Assembly: GCA_023079485.1 (NCBI GenBank)
Contig: CM041083.1
Span: forward strand, 171,299,480-171,363,479
Direction: 5' to 3'
Source: Archilochus colubris
Lineage: Eukaryota > Chordata > Aves > Apodiformes > Trochilidae
DNA length: 64,000 nucleotides
Under the pieces are notes generated by a model. That model saw nothing but the letters and a program-made list of their open reading frames with translations, made no database searches and was not told the DNA's origin. Below, in pieces: positions 1 to 11,489 of the stretch (within the stretch, counting starts at the first letter, position 1; each line of letters opens with the position of its first letter). A program made the position numbers and the translations under genes.

Positions 1-1639
1 AGTCCTGTTTGAACTGAACTGATGCAGAAGCAGCATTAGCTTGGCTGGGAAGAAGCCAATACAACTGCATTCACAACACCTGGATAACATTTGTAAAAAA
101 TCTCTGTGATGTTAAATGGCATGGAAGTGCCAACATTTTATTATGAATATAAAACAGCTTTTTCTGTGCCTGGCCAAGAGCTATCGGCACAGATTTCAGA
201 AGACAAGAACGCTTTATTAATCTGTCTGGGTTTTTTGTTGGGGGTCATCCTCCCCCTTTTTAGGAACATATTTAAGTTTAATGTATCTGTGAAATAACAG
301 CAAGACCTGTCCTTTGACTTTTTCATGCAGTTCTAGTTTAAAAAAAAAAAAAAGTTAAGAATAAAAAGAAGTAAATCAACATTATTCTTAATTATCAGTG
401 GTGACAGTAAAGCAGAAACAAAGCTTTAATCTTTAAAAGAAATGTAGCTTTTCTTCAGATGACCCCAGAGAACTACATACTGAGTGTTCCAAACACTGAA
501 ATGAAGGAGAAAGTGACATTCTAACGGTTTTTAAACTTAATCTCTCCCAATAAATCACTCCTTTTTTCCCATCTGGAACATTCAGAACAGAACAGAGTAA
601 AATTTTTTATAGGGAGAAAGAAACATTAAACTCAGTGATATTCTTTGTATCCCAGCTGCTACCAGCTCAGAAGCATTGGAAGACCACAGAAGCAAAAGCA
701 AGATCATCCTGGGAGTGTGCTGCAGGAGCAGGAAAAGGAACCAGAAACAGAACCCTGAGCTCATGCCAACCTCCCTGTTGTTGCTTGACACTCTGATGCT
801 TCAGTGTGCCCATGCATAATCTAGAGGTAACACTGATGTTACCACAGCATTATGAAGCACAACTCTTTTAAAATGTGAAGCCTTTGTACAAAGAGGTACT
901 ATGCTAAAACTCTACTAGCTTTTTGCCCTTGATAGCAAGAGTATTATGAATTTACTGCCACAGTTAGTTTCAGTTAAGTAAGTTGTTAATGCCACACAAA
1001 GGACAGTCAAAAAATCCTCATTTTTAATTACAGTCCCTCTGTCTAGAGGCAGACAAAAAATACTCTTCAGAAAATTGGAGTAATGTTTTAGAACCCTTCC
1101 TATTAATACAGGAATTTGTTCTGTATCTGATAGAGAAATACACAAAACTATGTTTTTGAAGAGAAGTATCTCCTCACAACAGGAGAAAAAGGATAGACAC
1201 GTTATTCATTAAACAATACAGTGAAGACAGAGGGGCTTCAAGTAGGTGAGTACCACTGTAAGTAGTTGCAAAACAGCATTTTAGTAAAGGACAGAAGTGC
1301 ATATCAGAAGCTGCAATGACACTATGCAAAAAATAACAATAGCATATTAAGTTACATGAACTTCCTGTTTCAAGTAATGCAAAAAGTTAATCTGCACCCA
1401 CTGAACTCCATTCATTTTTTGAAGCTACACACACAAAAAAATCTTGGGAAAACCCACTGCAAGTTGCCAAATTAATTGTTCTGAGCAGCTTCACAACACG
1501 ATCGGTTATCAATAAAACATACCATTAGGCACACCACAGCATTTCACTTTAAAAAAAAACAAAAAAACAAAACAGAAGACAGTTGCAAAAGCTATTTTCC
1601 TACAGCATGTGAAGAATTCAAAGTGAGTTCTTGATTTAC
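1..1639 (-). other. ZC3H13 intron (partial)
   Basis: AT-rich sequence left of the CCCH exon. I found no further ZC3H13 exon, no recognised repeat family and no long frame. It is interpreted as the next intron. Confidence 0.6.
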
Positions 1640-1749
1640 CTTCTATAACTGCTGCTATAGCCTTTACCTCGTGGTGAAGGGCCATGTACGAATCTACATG
1701 TGTTCCCATAGAGGCAGTTGCCAGTCTTCAGCCAGTTACGGCACTGTGT
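1640..1749 (-). CDS. ZC3H13: ZC3H13 coding exon 2 (CCCH zinc finger)
   Basis: This is a 110-bp exon with acceptor CTGTCTCTTAG before 1749 and donor GTAAAT at 1639-1634. It continues directly from the ...TAE end of the previous exon as TQCRNWLKTGNCLYG, then NTCRFVHG. The spacing is C-x8-C-x5-C-x3-H, a textbook CCCH zinc finger contained in one exon. It ends inside an Arg codon (AG|) after GKGYSSSYR. Human has Asn at one Ser in that serine run. The out-of-frame ATG reading over this region is a shadow. Confidence 0.95.
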
Positions 1750-4700
1750 CTAAGAGACAGACATTACTGGGTGAATTTCACACTCATTTCTGGAAATACC
1801 ATTGGTGTGAGTGTGGCAGAACAAACAAATGACTCCACATTAACTCCCATTTATCTGTAATTGCTGTTCACCAGTAATATAACCAATTAAAAAAAAAAAT
1901 AATCAACAATGAGCATCAGGTCTGGCAGAGAAAAATGTAAGTTGGTGGAAATATTATTAATATGTACAGTACTACTGCTCCTCTCCAGAAGCTGGGACAA
2001 CACACGTTATTTGAAAAGTCTTGTATTAGTATGCTGAACATCCATACATTAAGGAGTTCTTTCCATCTTTACTAATCAGTGAAATCTGAGTATTGAACAC
2101 TTGTGAGCTACTCTTTTCCACCACCTAAATCCTGGAAAAGAAGATGCTGGGGTGGGGAGGAAAAGAATAACACTTTTACAACTCACCTCTGCAGTACTTC
2201 CAGTGCTGGGTCCAAGCCTTTCAAACACACTGGGTCTTCGGGATGTGCTATCGGATATGGTCTTGGTATTTTCCACTGTGACCTTCCTTCTAATTTTTGA
2301 CATTTTGTACTACTTCAACCAAAAAAAAAAGCAAAACTGTAAAATCCTTCAATTTGGGGCTATTGACACTGCACTTGCATGAATAAAATAGTATGATATA
2401 CATTGTATGAGTTGCTGCAGAGGTGATGAAGAAAGAAAAAGAAGTCATAAATGAGAGAAATGTACCTAATAACAAGGAATGCCTCAGATTTGAACTAGTC
2501 AGCTGGACACCAGTAATGATAATTTTCCATTTTATTTTATGACTTGCTTTGGTTTCTTCGGCTTCCCTTTAGGAAAGATCATATTGTATGTTACTCATTT
2601 AGACAGCAAACACCACACAGAACAGATGCTTTCCTTCGTCATGTATTTCTTGTGCATCAACTCAAGTTACTTGAAGTGAAAAGAACCATTTGCTGCTACT
2701 TCATCAAACTCTTAGAAACAGGTTCTGATCAGTAGAAATGGCTCCCAATTTCAGAAACAGATCTCCAAAACTGAGTGCTTTTTTATTTCCCCTCTTTGTT
2801 GTGTGTGACAACCTACTGGAAACTAGTTTGATATCATCCACAGTCTGTCTTTGCTGCTGGTTTGTATTCTCTAACTATTTGGAACCATCTGAGTTCAAAA
2901 ATCAACCAAACAAAAAGCCACTAACAAACAAATTAAAAAAAAATAACCACAACAGTGATACAATTAAGCTTCTCAAAAAGTAAACTCCTTTTCATTAAGA
3001 AAAAACAGATTTTGAAGCAAATACAGCACAAGTTGGATAAATGAGAAGTCACAATTTAGCTTACCTGAGAGAGGAAGGAATTATTGAGTACAGAAAGAAA
3101 ATCAAATAAATAAATAAAAAAATAATTATACATATTGGACACTGAGACAGGTTGTAGAAAAGGGCAAAACAAGCTCCAAAAACTACTGTTCATTCTTGAA
3201 GTGCTGCTTGATCTACACAGAAATAAAATCAAGGTGGGAAAATCTGCTAGATGCTGGACTATTTAAATGCAGCTCCAGAAATCACCTCTTTGCTGTACTG
3301 CAGAAAACCATCATTCCAGAGTTTCTTGGTCAGTGTAACATGATTAGCCAAATGCTCATTTCCTACTCTTCTGCTCCTTATCCATAGGTCACTGTGTTTA
3401 GAACACACACTTAAGCTAATTTCCTATACACAAACAAGTTATAAATAACAAAAAGCTTACCAGCAGAGTGAGAATAATACAAATTTAAACTAATCCCCAT
3501 CAGATCGAGATAAGACAAATTTTCACTGATCTGATCAGCAATGTGTTCCCATAACATTCACATGGTAAGGTTCCATTCTACAGCAAAAAAAATTATAAGG
3601 TACAAATGTAGACAAACGTACATAAAAGGTAATACTGCTGTAACTTGTATTTTACACTTGACACTTCAATAATACCTGGTTTTCTCCCTTGTATCTTGGT
3701 GAAATCTTGTTATCTGAATCCTATGGCTACTTCAATAAGAAGACTTCCCTAGAAGTTTGACACCTGCAGACTCTACAAACAAAACTGTGCTAAAGCTCTT
3801 CCTAAGCACTGCAGCTCTTTGTAAACAATAGAAGAAAGCTTACACTATAAAGCTGAGAGATTTCTCAGCTCAGCTCTAGTGACTACTTCTCTAAGCCTTT
3901 GATTATCTGAAGAATTTTATCTCACAAGTAAGGTTCAGATAACCAGGACCTTAAACAAGATGCTCAGAGAGGGCAGAAGTTAACCATGTGGTATATACCA
4001 GACATTAATAACAATGGTTAACATCATTTAGTGGAAGCAGACAGTGAAACAAGAATTTGCCAGTAGTAGGAAATTATTTGGGTTAGTAAAAACCGTGGAG
4101 AACAGAGATTTCCAGAAAGATCTAATAGAGTTAGGAAATTGAGTAATACAACAGCAGATGAAATGCAAATAAATATAATGTAATGCACACAAGGAGAAAT
4201 TATTTTATCTAAACACTTGATGAGTTCAAATTAGTCCAGTCTTCTGAGAAAAATAATTAGGAGTCATTGTGGACAGCTCAATGTGCAGCAGTAGTTATAA
4301 AGTCTGACAGGATAAACCATTAAAGTTAGAAAGCAAAACAATACCACATCTCACTTAGCTGAGCACCCTTCTATTTCAGGATTGTTTCCCATTGTGTTCC
4401 AGAAAAAAAACCACACTGCATTTCTAAGGTTTCGTGCAGCTACAGCCTTTAATAGAGCATACAAAAATCGACTGACATATGCAAAAGCATTTTTAGTAAG
4501 ACAATCATATACCAAATACTGAATTTGTTTCAAATGTTTACAATCAAAAGAGCCATATCTGAAATAAAAGGGGTTAGAAGAACGGCACTGGCAATGGCAT
4601 AGGGATAGGGTTCAACACATGAATGACAGATAAAATGAGTGCATATAATACGTAAGTACAGTAAACACTGACATGATAGCAGTATACAAATACAAAAAGT

Positions 4701-7700
4701 CACATTCATTTTGCCTCCTGATTTGAATGTCCTTTTATTTTCAAAGACACAGAGGCAAAAAAATCTTTTTTAAAATGTTACTTTTTACTAGCAAATAGTA
4801 CCTTCTTGGAATTAACTTCCTATAGAAGTTATAATGATGAGTAGGTTTAAAAAGAGCTATTACCTTGGTAACAGGTAAACTTCATTCCAACTTCCTATAC
4901 TTCCTATATTTTGACTGATAATTTCCAATGTGGAAATTGGGAACAAACACCATCCAACCATGAATCTTCTAAGGTTTGCAAACTCCCTTTATCCTAAATA
5001 AAGTAAAAACTTGGATGTGAAAAAAAAAATCCTCTTTCAGGTAGCATTCTGTCAATTCTATCCTTACATTCTAATCCATACCCACCAGTTTGTGATTAAA
5101 AACTGATAGTTTTTAGCAGTCAAGATATTTCATAAGAAATTCTTCTAAGCAAACAAACCCAGCACGCTGTAACTACACAGTGCATTGCTACCTACATGCA
5201 CACACTGTCACCTGAGTCTCACTCCTGCAACCAGAACTGTGTGAGATTTCACTGTTAAATGAATAAATATAGTATTATACAGGTGGCAGGATGAGAGTCC
5301 AGACACATTCATCGAAGACAAACTGCAGAATTCTCAGTGTCAAACCCTACATTTGAGAGACTGTATCTGAAAACACAGCTACTCTCATTTTCATTCTTCA
5401 AAGATCAAGCAAGTTGGAAAAATAAAGAGACTATTAATAAAGTAGTGCACTTGAAATCTCAAATGCCTAATGGCAGGTTTATATTACTCACAATCCTCCT
5501 TGGCTATAAAAAAGCATTGCAAGGGGAAAAGCTGTACTGTTTTATTTCCAAATCTTTCAGGTTACATATTAATGAATAATCAAGAACAATTTAAATGGTA
5601 CATCCCACAAAAACTCCAATAACTCTCTCAATTCTCCCCCATTTTCATCATCCATTGCTCTACCCTTGATGATCACAGTTCTGCTATCAGTCCCACACTG
5701 ATGGCCAGTGAAGTAATTTTCCTTTCCATCAAAAGCCTGTGGCTCCAAACTACCCTCTCCTTATCAAACACTCATGTGGATTGGACAGCACTGAGTTTCT
5801 GTGTGAGCTGAGCCCTAAGCATTCGTATTTCAAATAGTTATTGCCATGCTGATTTCAAAAGTTTGAAAGTAGAAAATTATGTACTTCTCTATTTCAGGTA
5901 CCTGACATTGCATTGCTAAATCTACCCAGGGGCACTGAAGTGTCTACAACTTCTGAAACAGCCAACTACTACTAAATGAAATTAACTATACTCCTAAAAT
6001 AAATTCTACAGATTCTACATTTTCTACAGATTCTACATTTTTCTGTAAGAGCCATGACAATCTTTAATAATAAAATAGAAATATTTTAACACTACAATAA
6101 CTCACAGACGCATCTATGTTATTCTTTAAAAGGAGTAACTTCCCCAGGGTGAGGGAGAATGTGTTAAGGGCATTAATTATTCCACCATTTGAAACAAAAT
6201 GTATCTCAGAGAGTTACTTCATGAATAAATCTAAAACATTGACCAACTTGAGAAAAGTGAGTATGTCTAGTGGACACTAATCAAGCAACTGAAATCAATG
6301 AATTATGACATGATTGACACAATATTTAGTGCAATAGTGTATTTTTATCAGCACTCCTGCACTTTGGTGTCAAACATCCTTTTTCTTCAACAGAAGATAC
6401 CACATAAGCCACGATCAAAAGAAACACATCTGAAAAACCTCTTTTTCTGTTAGAAAAACCTAACCCAGCCCCCTGCAAACATTAATCCTGCCTCTACACG
6501 ATAACTAGAAACTCAAATGTAACGGTCCAAAAGTAAAGTTCACAAAAAAAAAACAACCTACAAGGAGGTAAAATCTCCTTTAAGAAGTCCAAGACATCAC
6601 AAGCATGTCCTTGCATGCATACGTGCACACCACACACAAGCTAAACATTACATCACTTGAGCAAATCCTACCTGTGAAGTGATAAATAACATGCCCTTTA
6701 AAATAGCAAGCAAAATTTTCAAGTCCTACAAGAAGTTCAGATACTAACTGATTGTAACTCTCTAGGATGAACTAAATACCTGTTGACAACTAAATAACAG
6801 CTTGGAAAGAGGAAAATGTCAGTGCTCCCCTTCATTCTTCCAAAATGAGGAGCTTTTACCTGAAAAAGTTTTGCTTGTGATTGCAGTGTTAACATTTCCA
6901 TGTCATAATTCTAATAAAATACTGATATTTGAAGGGGTTCCACAGGTTTACTACCTAAAAATGATACTAAAAATAGTAAAACATGTTGTTAACCAACTTT
7001 CAAAAAAAAGTCAAATACTAGTTGCACATATATACACTGTCAGTCTAGCACTCTTCAACTTGTGCAAAGAAGCCTGTTTGACAGAAAACTAGAAATTATT
7101 CCAAGTTCACTTTAATAACTCCATGCTGTTAACCCAAACCTATCCCTCTAATATAAGGTATTTCTGCATTTGCAGCGATAAGCAACTGCTAATTATGTCT
7201 TCACAAGTATAAAATCAGGGCTGGCTTTCAACGTGTAAATAAATAATTGAAAAAAACAGGGACTAGTATCATGAAAGAAAGTATATGGTGTTCTATAACT
7301 TGCCTAAAGAAGTCCTCATACTCAAAGAAGATGCTTCATGAGACTTAGGACAGCCTAAGCAGAAAAGAGCGGACAGATCCACGCTCACTTGGCCTTTATA
7401 TCAAGTTTGTTGGATTTATTATCTCAAATCTGTAAATCAGATCACCCCATCAGCATGCTTGTCACACTCAAAGAAAACATGCTGAGAAGCAGGCCATATC
7501 ATCTTGGGCACAGCCACATATTGCCACCCTTGTGCAGTTTCCAAATACACAGTTCATGGGATGAGTCTGTCCACTCCAGTCTGCACAGAGGCACCGTGTT
7601 TCACCACCAGAGCAAGATGCCATAAGGTCCTGGTTCCTAGCCCACTATCTGTCAGAGCCTGTTTTCCAAATAGTCTTGCAGAGGGTTGATAAGAAATCAA

Positions 7701-8628
7701 TGGTGGAGTAAGAATCCAGCAGAGAAGTCAAAGGTGAGGACCTAAGCAGCCCAAGCATAACACTAACCCAACATGGCCACTCTACAAGTTCTGGAAGGGA
7801 TGGGGAGGTAGTTGTAGCCGCTACCCAGAGAAATGGTGATGAGTGATTTTATACGAGCGAATTTAGTAGCTCCTCCAGGCGCATAAAGCAGAAACTGTTT
7901 TACTACCAAAGAGTGGGAGAAGAGCCCCACTGAAGGCAAAAAAACCCACCAAAACACACGAATATGGAAAACCCAAGCACGTGGGAGGCAGGCTCCAGCA
8001 CGGCCACAGCCCGATGGAACCGCACCCCAAGCAAACGCCTGGAGGGCTGGCACGGCGAGGCACTCACCCGCGGCCCTCGGGCCGGCTGCCCCTAACCCTC
8101 CCGGCCGCGCCCTTCTCCTCAGGAACCCCCCCGGGGAGCTCCTTACCCCAACACCGCGCTGGGCCGCTGGGCCGCCGCCCCGCTCGGAGGCCCCAGCACC
8201 CCGGCTCTCCAGTGGGGCGAGACGGGGCGGGGGTGGGGGGGCGCGATCCGTCCCGCCCCCTCCCGCCTTTCCCCCCCCTCACCGCCATCCCTCACCGCCA
8301 TTCCTCACAGCCTTCCCCTCCCCCACCCTCCCCGCCCCCGGCCGCTTCCCGCCGCACTCACCTGCTCCTTCCGCTGCCGCGCCGCTCCCCGCCGCCTCCT
8401 CCGCCGCCGCCCGGGGCGGAGAGGGTGGGAGGGGGCGAGGGGGGAGTCCGTCCTCCCGGGCCTGAGCGCGGAGCGACACGGAGAGGAACCCGCGGAGCGC
8501 CTCCCGCTCCCGCCGCCCGCCCTGCCCCCGCGCCCCGGGGCCGCTGGGTAACCGCCACCGCGCCCCGCCGCGCCGCTGATGGCGTCAGAGGGCGGGGAGG
8601 AGGAAGGGCCGACAAGTCGCCATGTTGG
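1640..8628 (-). CDS. ZC3H13: ZC3H13 gene, 5' part (first exon, two coding exons; continues left of window)
   Basis: ZC3H13 is a nuclear CCCH zinc-finger protein that anchors WTAP, VIRMA and HAKAI and promotes m6A methylation of mRNA (known for the family). Two coding exons are seen on the minus strand: 2187-2303 (coding part), giving MSKIRRKVTVENTK onward, and 1640-1749, giving a complete CCCH finger. They join in phase and match the human N-terminus almost residue for residue. A likely non-coding exon 1 lies in the CpG island, with its donor at 8361/8362. The next coding exon (RSPERPT... in human) was looked for in 1-1639 and not found, so it should lie left of the window. The right limit given is only the approximate promoter position. 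Confidence 0.93.
1750..2186 (-). other. ZC3H13 intron between the two coding exons
   Basis: A 437-bp intron bounded by GTGAGT and TCTTAG. Nothing else recognisable is in it. Confidence 0.85.
2187..2312 (-). CDS. ZC3H13: ZC3H13 coding exon 1 (start codon exon)
   Basis: The start codon is at 2303-2301 and the donor is GTGAGT at 2186-2181. The 39 encoded residues (MSKIRRKVTVENTK... through SVFERLGPSTGSTAE) match the human ZC3H13 N-terminus as I know it, which fixes both start and frame. A few 5'UTR bases precede the ATG. The acceptor is AG at 2314-2313 or 2311-2310 after a T-rich tract, so the exon's right edge is uncertain by three bases. Open reading frame to the left of 2187 is intron read-through. 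Confidence 0.95.
4110..4340 (+). mobile_element. Ancient CR1/L3-like LINE fragment
   Basis: The sequence resembles the end of a CR1-type reverse transcriptase. It shows AATGCA repeated in the manner of old CR1/L3 copies, then GGAGTCATTGTGGACAGCTC, followed by a block like the AATGTGCAGCAG...AAAGCAAA tail of that region. It is heavily decayed with no usable frame. The family is assigned from remembered consensus patterns, so limits are approximate. Confidence 0.55.
6004..6039. repeat. Two perfect 18-bp tandem copies
   Basis: TTCTACAGATTCTACATT occurs twice head to tail (6004-6021 and 6022-6039) in the first intron of ZC3H13. It is a simple local duplication with no known role. Confidence 0.9.
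8362..8628 (-). other. ZC3H13: Probable ZC3H13 non-coding exon 1
   Basis: On the minus strand a strong donor, GGAGCAG|GTGAGT, falls at 8362/8361 inside the CpG island, in the right position to splice to the start-codon exon at 2312. A YY1-like ACATGGCGAC site at 8617-8626 on the same strand often sits just downstream of a transcription start, so transcription probably begins near or just to the right of it. The start itself is inferred and could be off by 100 bp or more. A second donor in the island (8068/8067) could give an alternative longer first exon. Confidence 0.55.
8616..8627 (-). promoter_or_regulatory. YY1-like site
   Basis: The minus strand reads CAACATGGCGAC, close to the YY1 promoter motif (AAnATGGCGGC). 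In vertebrate TATA-less promoters this motif usually lies in the first tens of bases after the transcription start and points in the direction of transcription, here leftward to ZC3H13. Binding is inferred. Confidence 0.4.
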
Positions 8629-8904
8629 AGGGGGGCGGGGAGAGGCGGTGGCGGAGGCGGAGGCCGCGCAGCAAGAGGTTCGGCTTGCGGGAGGCCGTGG
8701 CTTCACCGTCTTCGGGCAGGACCGGCTGGGTCGGTGTTTCTCGACAGCTTTGGGCGTGCCCCAGGCATTTGGGCTGACTCCATGGGTTTGCCACTGTAGT
8801 CACCCGGCCTGGGCCGTTCAGGTGTGTGTGTGTGGGGATGATGAAGAGGGTGGCTGGTAGGGAGAAAAGAGACACAGAGCAGTTCGTCCTTTAAAGATGG
8901 TTTA

Positions 8905-9725
8905 GTCCAAAGCTGCTGCTGCAGCCAGGGGCATGTGTCACTGGACCAGGCTGATCAAAGCTGCATCCAACCTGACCTTGAACACCTCCAGTGCTGGGGC
9001 ATTCACAGCTTCTCTGTGCACCTTCTGCCAGGGTCCCACCACCCTCACAGCAAAACATTTATTACTTGTGTCCAACCAAAACCTATCTTCTCTAGGTTTA
9101 AAACTGTTCTTGTGTCACTGTAGGCCCTTGGGAAAAAGTCCCACACTGCTTTTCTTAGAAGCCCTTTTATATATTGAAAGGCTGCTATAAGGTCCCTGCG
9201 AAACCTCCGTGCTGAACAACTCCAGCTCTCTCAGCCTTTTGTCACAGGAGGGGTGTTCCAGTCCTCTGATAATCTTGATGGTCTCCTCACAAGTTCTGAC
9301 AGATCTGTGTATTTCTTTTTGCTGGACACTCTAGACCTGGACAGAATACTCCAGGTGGGATCTCGCTGCAGAGGGAGAATCACCTCCCTTAACCTGCTGG
9401 TCGTGCTTTGGTGCAGCCCAGGATACGTTTGGCTTTATGGGCCGTGAGCACAGGTTGCTGGCTCATGTCCCTTCTCATCCACCAGTACTGCGAATGATTT
9501 CATGTCAGGACTGCTCCATCCCAGCAGCCTCTATTGATACCACAGGTTGCCTTGACCCATGTGCAGAACCTTGCACTTGGCCTCACTGAACTTAGAGAGT
9601 TTTGCAAGGGCCTACTTCTCAAGCCTGGCAAGATCCCTCTGGATGACATTCCTTCCCTCTGCTGAGGGGCTCTGGTTCTCATCTTCACTGACAGTCCTAA
9701 CATTTAATGAGTGTGCCAGTGGCAG
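8905..9725 (-). mobile_element. CR1 LINE fragment, sense on minus strand
   Basis: The plus strand reads as the reverse complement of a CR1 3' region. Typical phrases are CCAACCTGACCTTGAACACC, then CTCCAGCTCTCTCAGCC, TGGACAGAATACTCCAGGTG, GGCTCATGTC and a CCTTGCACTTGGCC block. It is interrupted by many substitutions and small indels and has no intact reverse-transcriptase frame. It is an older copy than those at 16.5 and 59.7 kb. The left edge is at the CpG island shoulder and is approximate. Confidence 0.85.
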
Positions 9726-10148
9726 CTTGTCTTCAGGCTTGTCTTGGTTCTGAGCAGGAGATGACTGTGTATGGAGGAGCTGGTGATCCAGGTGGACCTA
9801 AGCAGACCCAGGGTGGTCTTGTACTGCTCCTCATGTGCAGTCTGTCCCTCAAGCTTATGTTGTGCTGCACAAACACTTGGCTGCAGGATAAACAACCTTA
9901 GCCAGCTAATTGTAGCAGAGTAGCCTGTAGGCAGCCCCCACTTGGTATCATTCATTTGGCCATCTGTGTGTCCTTGCAGCAAGAAGTTCTCATGTGAACA
10001 TCCTTTCTGTTTGACAGTGTGAATGATGAATAGGGTTGTTTTTTGTAAGGAAATCCTGTAGGATCTTGAATGACTGAAACTGGGAAATTTATCCTATGGA
10101 TGCAGTCTGCCCAGCATGCCACAACTCGATCAGACAGACATTTGATTC

Positions 10149-10855
10149 TACAGAAATCACAGAAGGTCAGGGGTTGAAGGGATTTGGAAAGATCATGGAG
10201 TTCAACCCCCCTAACAGAGCAGGGTCACCTGTAGCAGGTCACACAGGAACACATCCAGGTGGGGTTTGAATGTCTCCAGAGAAAGAGACTCCACAGCCTC
10301 TCTGGGCAGCCTGTGCCAGTGGCCTGTCACCCTCACAGTGAAACACATTGTCCCTTGTCCTGTCACTGGTCATAACTGAGAAGTGCCTGGATCCACCTTC
10401 CTGGCACTCACCCTTTACATATTTGTAAACATTAATGAGGTCACCCCTCATTCTCCTCTTCTCCAAGCTGAAGAGCCCCAGCTCCCTCAGCTTCTTCTCA
10501 TAAGGGAGATGTTCCACTCCCTTAATCACCTTGGTTGCTCTGTGCTGGACTCCTCCAAGCACTCCCCAAACCTTATGGAACTGGGGGACCCAGATCTGGA
10601 CACTGTTCTAGATGTGGCCTAACCAGGACATGGTAGAGGGGGAGGAGAACTTCTCTTGACCAACTAACCATACCCTTTCTAATGTACCCCAGGATGCCAT
10701 TGGCCTTTTTGGCCAGAAGGACACATTGTTGGCTCATGGTCAACCTTCTGTCCACCAGAACCCCCAGGCCTCTTTCCCCTTCACTGCTCTCCAACAGCTC
10801 AGTTCCAAACCTTATTGTGGCACTTGGGGTTATTCTTTCCCTGATACTACACCAC
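10149..10855 (-). mobile_element. CR1 LINE, 5'-truncated, sense on minus strand
   Basis: Starts on the plus strand at ACAGAAATCACAGAA, the reverse complement of the terminal octamer repeat. It then runs back through the CR1 C-terminal region. Minus-strand frames read [20 protein letters not shown] and LGVLVDRRLTMSQQCVLLAK, characteristic of CR1 ORF2 C-terminus, but they lie in two frames separated by a break near 10565. It is a dead copy. Confidence 0.92.
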
Positions 10856-11011
10856 CTGAGGTTCCCATCTACAAGGATATGACATTATCTATGCTATTTT
10901 CCCTTCTAATAAATAACATTTTAAACTATACCTTAAAAAGTCTGAGTGACTTTCTTACAGATGAAGCCAGCAAACACTGCTTGGTGCATCATAGCTTTTT
11001 CCATGGAGTTT

Positions 11012-11017
11012 TTTAAT
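11012..11017 (-). terminator. Candidate CPB2 poly(A) signal (ATTAAA)
   Basis: ATTAAA on the minus strand about 290 bp past the CPB2 stop codon, with a GT-rich AGTGTTTGCTGG some 35-50 bases further on. No AATAAA was seen closer to the stop. Positional evidence only. Confidence 0.35.
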
Positions 11018-11304
11018 GTGTATTTGAGTATGGAGTGCTGGGAAATTGTGTTGGCAATACTCTTGCCATCTGTGTTGCTGTCCTCATGGGAAGCTCCAGT
11101 GAAATGCTGTTATATGTGTAGGTATATAAACGCAGTTGAAAAAACTTCATGGACTCTAAAATGAAGTATATAGGGTGCAATCATCCTTTTTTTTTTCCTA
11201 TATGTAAATAATATTAATAAAGCAGCAAGGTATTATTATTGTTGTTGTTATAATTGTTATTATTACAGCCAACTGAATCCATTCAGAATTACATAAATTC
11301 AGCA

Positions 11305-11489
11305 TCACATATTTTGAAGAACATGCTGAGCTATCTCTTTGACAGCAGAAAGTGCTTCTAAGCAAGTTGGTTTGATTTGCTGAGGAGGAAGCAAAAACCC
11401 ATAAGTTCCTGTGTCCCGAAGCTCAATGGTAAAGGAGTATTTAATGCCAAGGTCATAAGCCCAGTCATCTGACCCTCCAGGAGCTAAAT
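11305..11489 (-). CDS. CPB2: CPB2 exon 11 (C-terminus, catalytic Glu)
   Basis: A 185-bp exon with acceptor TTCACATGCAG before 11489 and stop TGA at 11307-11305. It completes the split Tyr codon (T|AT) of YLAPGG, the substrate-binding tyrosine. GGSDDW follows, with Asp at the position that gives lysine/arginine preference, then [20 protein letters not shown] with the catalytic Glu. The protein ends QHVLQNM. Confidence 0.95.

Larger units (their letters stand above)
2313..8361 (-). other. ZC3H13 first intron (about 6 kb)
   Basis: AT-rich intron between the CpG-island exon and the start-codon exon. It holds an ancient CR1/L3-like fragment near 4.1-4.3 kb and a short perfect tandem duplication at 6004-6039. 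No other exon or gene is supported. Confidence 0.7.
7980..8720. promoter_or_regulatory. CpG island promoter of ZC3H13
   Basis: G+C content and CpG density rise sharply here compared with AT-rich flanks. Several GC-box-like GGGCGG/CCGCCC motifs, a YY1-like ATGGCG on the minus strand and a half-CRE TGACG (minus strand, near 8583) are visible, and no TATA box was seen. The island sits between the 3' end of CPB2 and the ZC3H13 coding exons, so it is best assigned to ZC3H13, transcribed leftward. Divergent antisense transcription is possible, but no supported gene starts to the right. Long open frames here on both strands come from GC-rich, stop-poor composition. Confidence 0.85.
8629..11304. other. 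Intergenic region between ZC3H13 promoter and CPB2 3' end
   Basis: Contains the right shoulder of the CpG island, two CR1 elements and the likely CPB2 3'UTR near its right edge. No gene is supported here. Confidence 0.75.

Noticed and set aside
7981..8799. 272-aa open frame on the plus strand across the CpG island, and several overlapping minus-strand frames (e.g. 8305-8706)
   Set aside because: Pro/Arg/Gly-rich products with no domain. Stop codons are rare in GC-rich DNA, and the island is explained as the ZC3H13 promoter and first exon.
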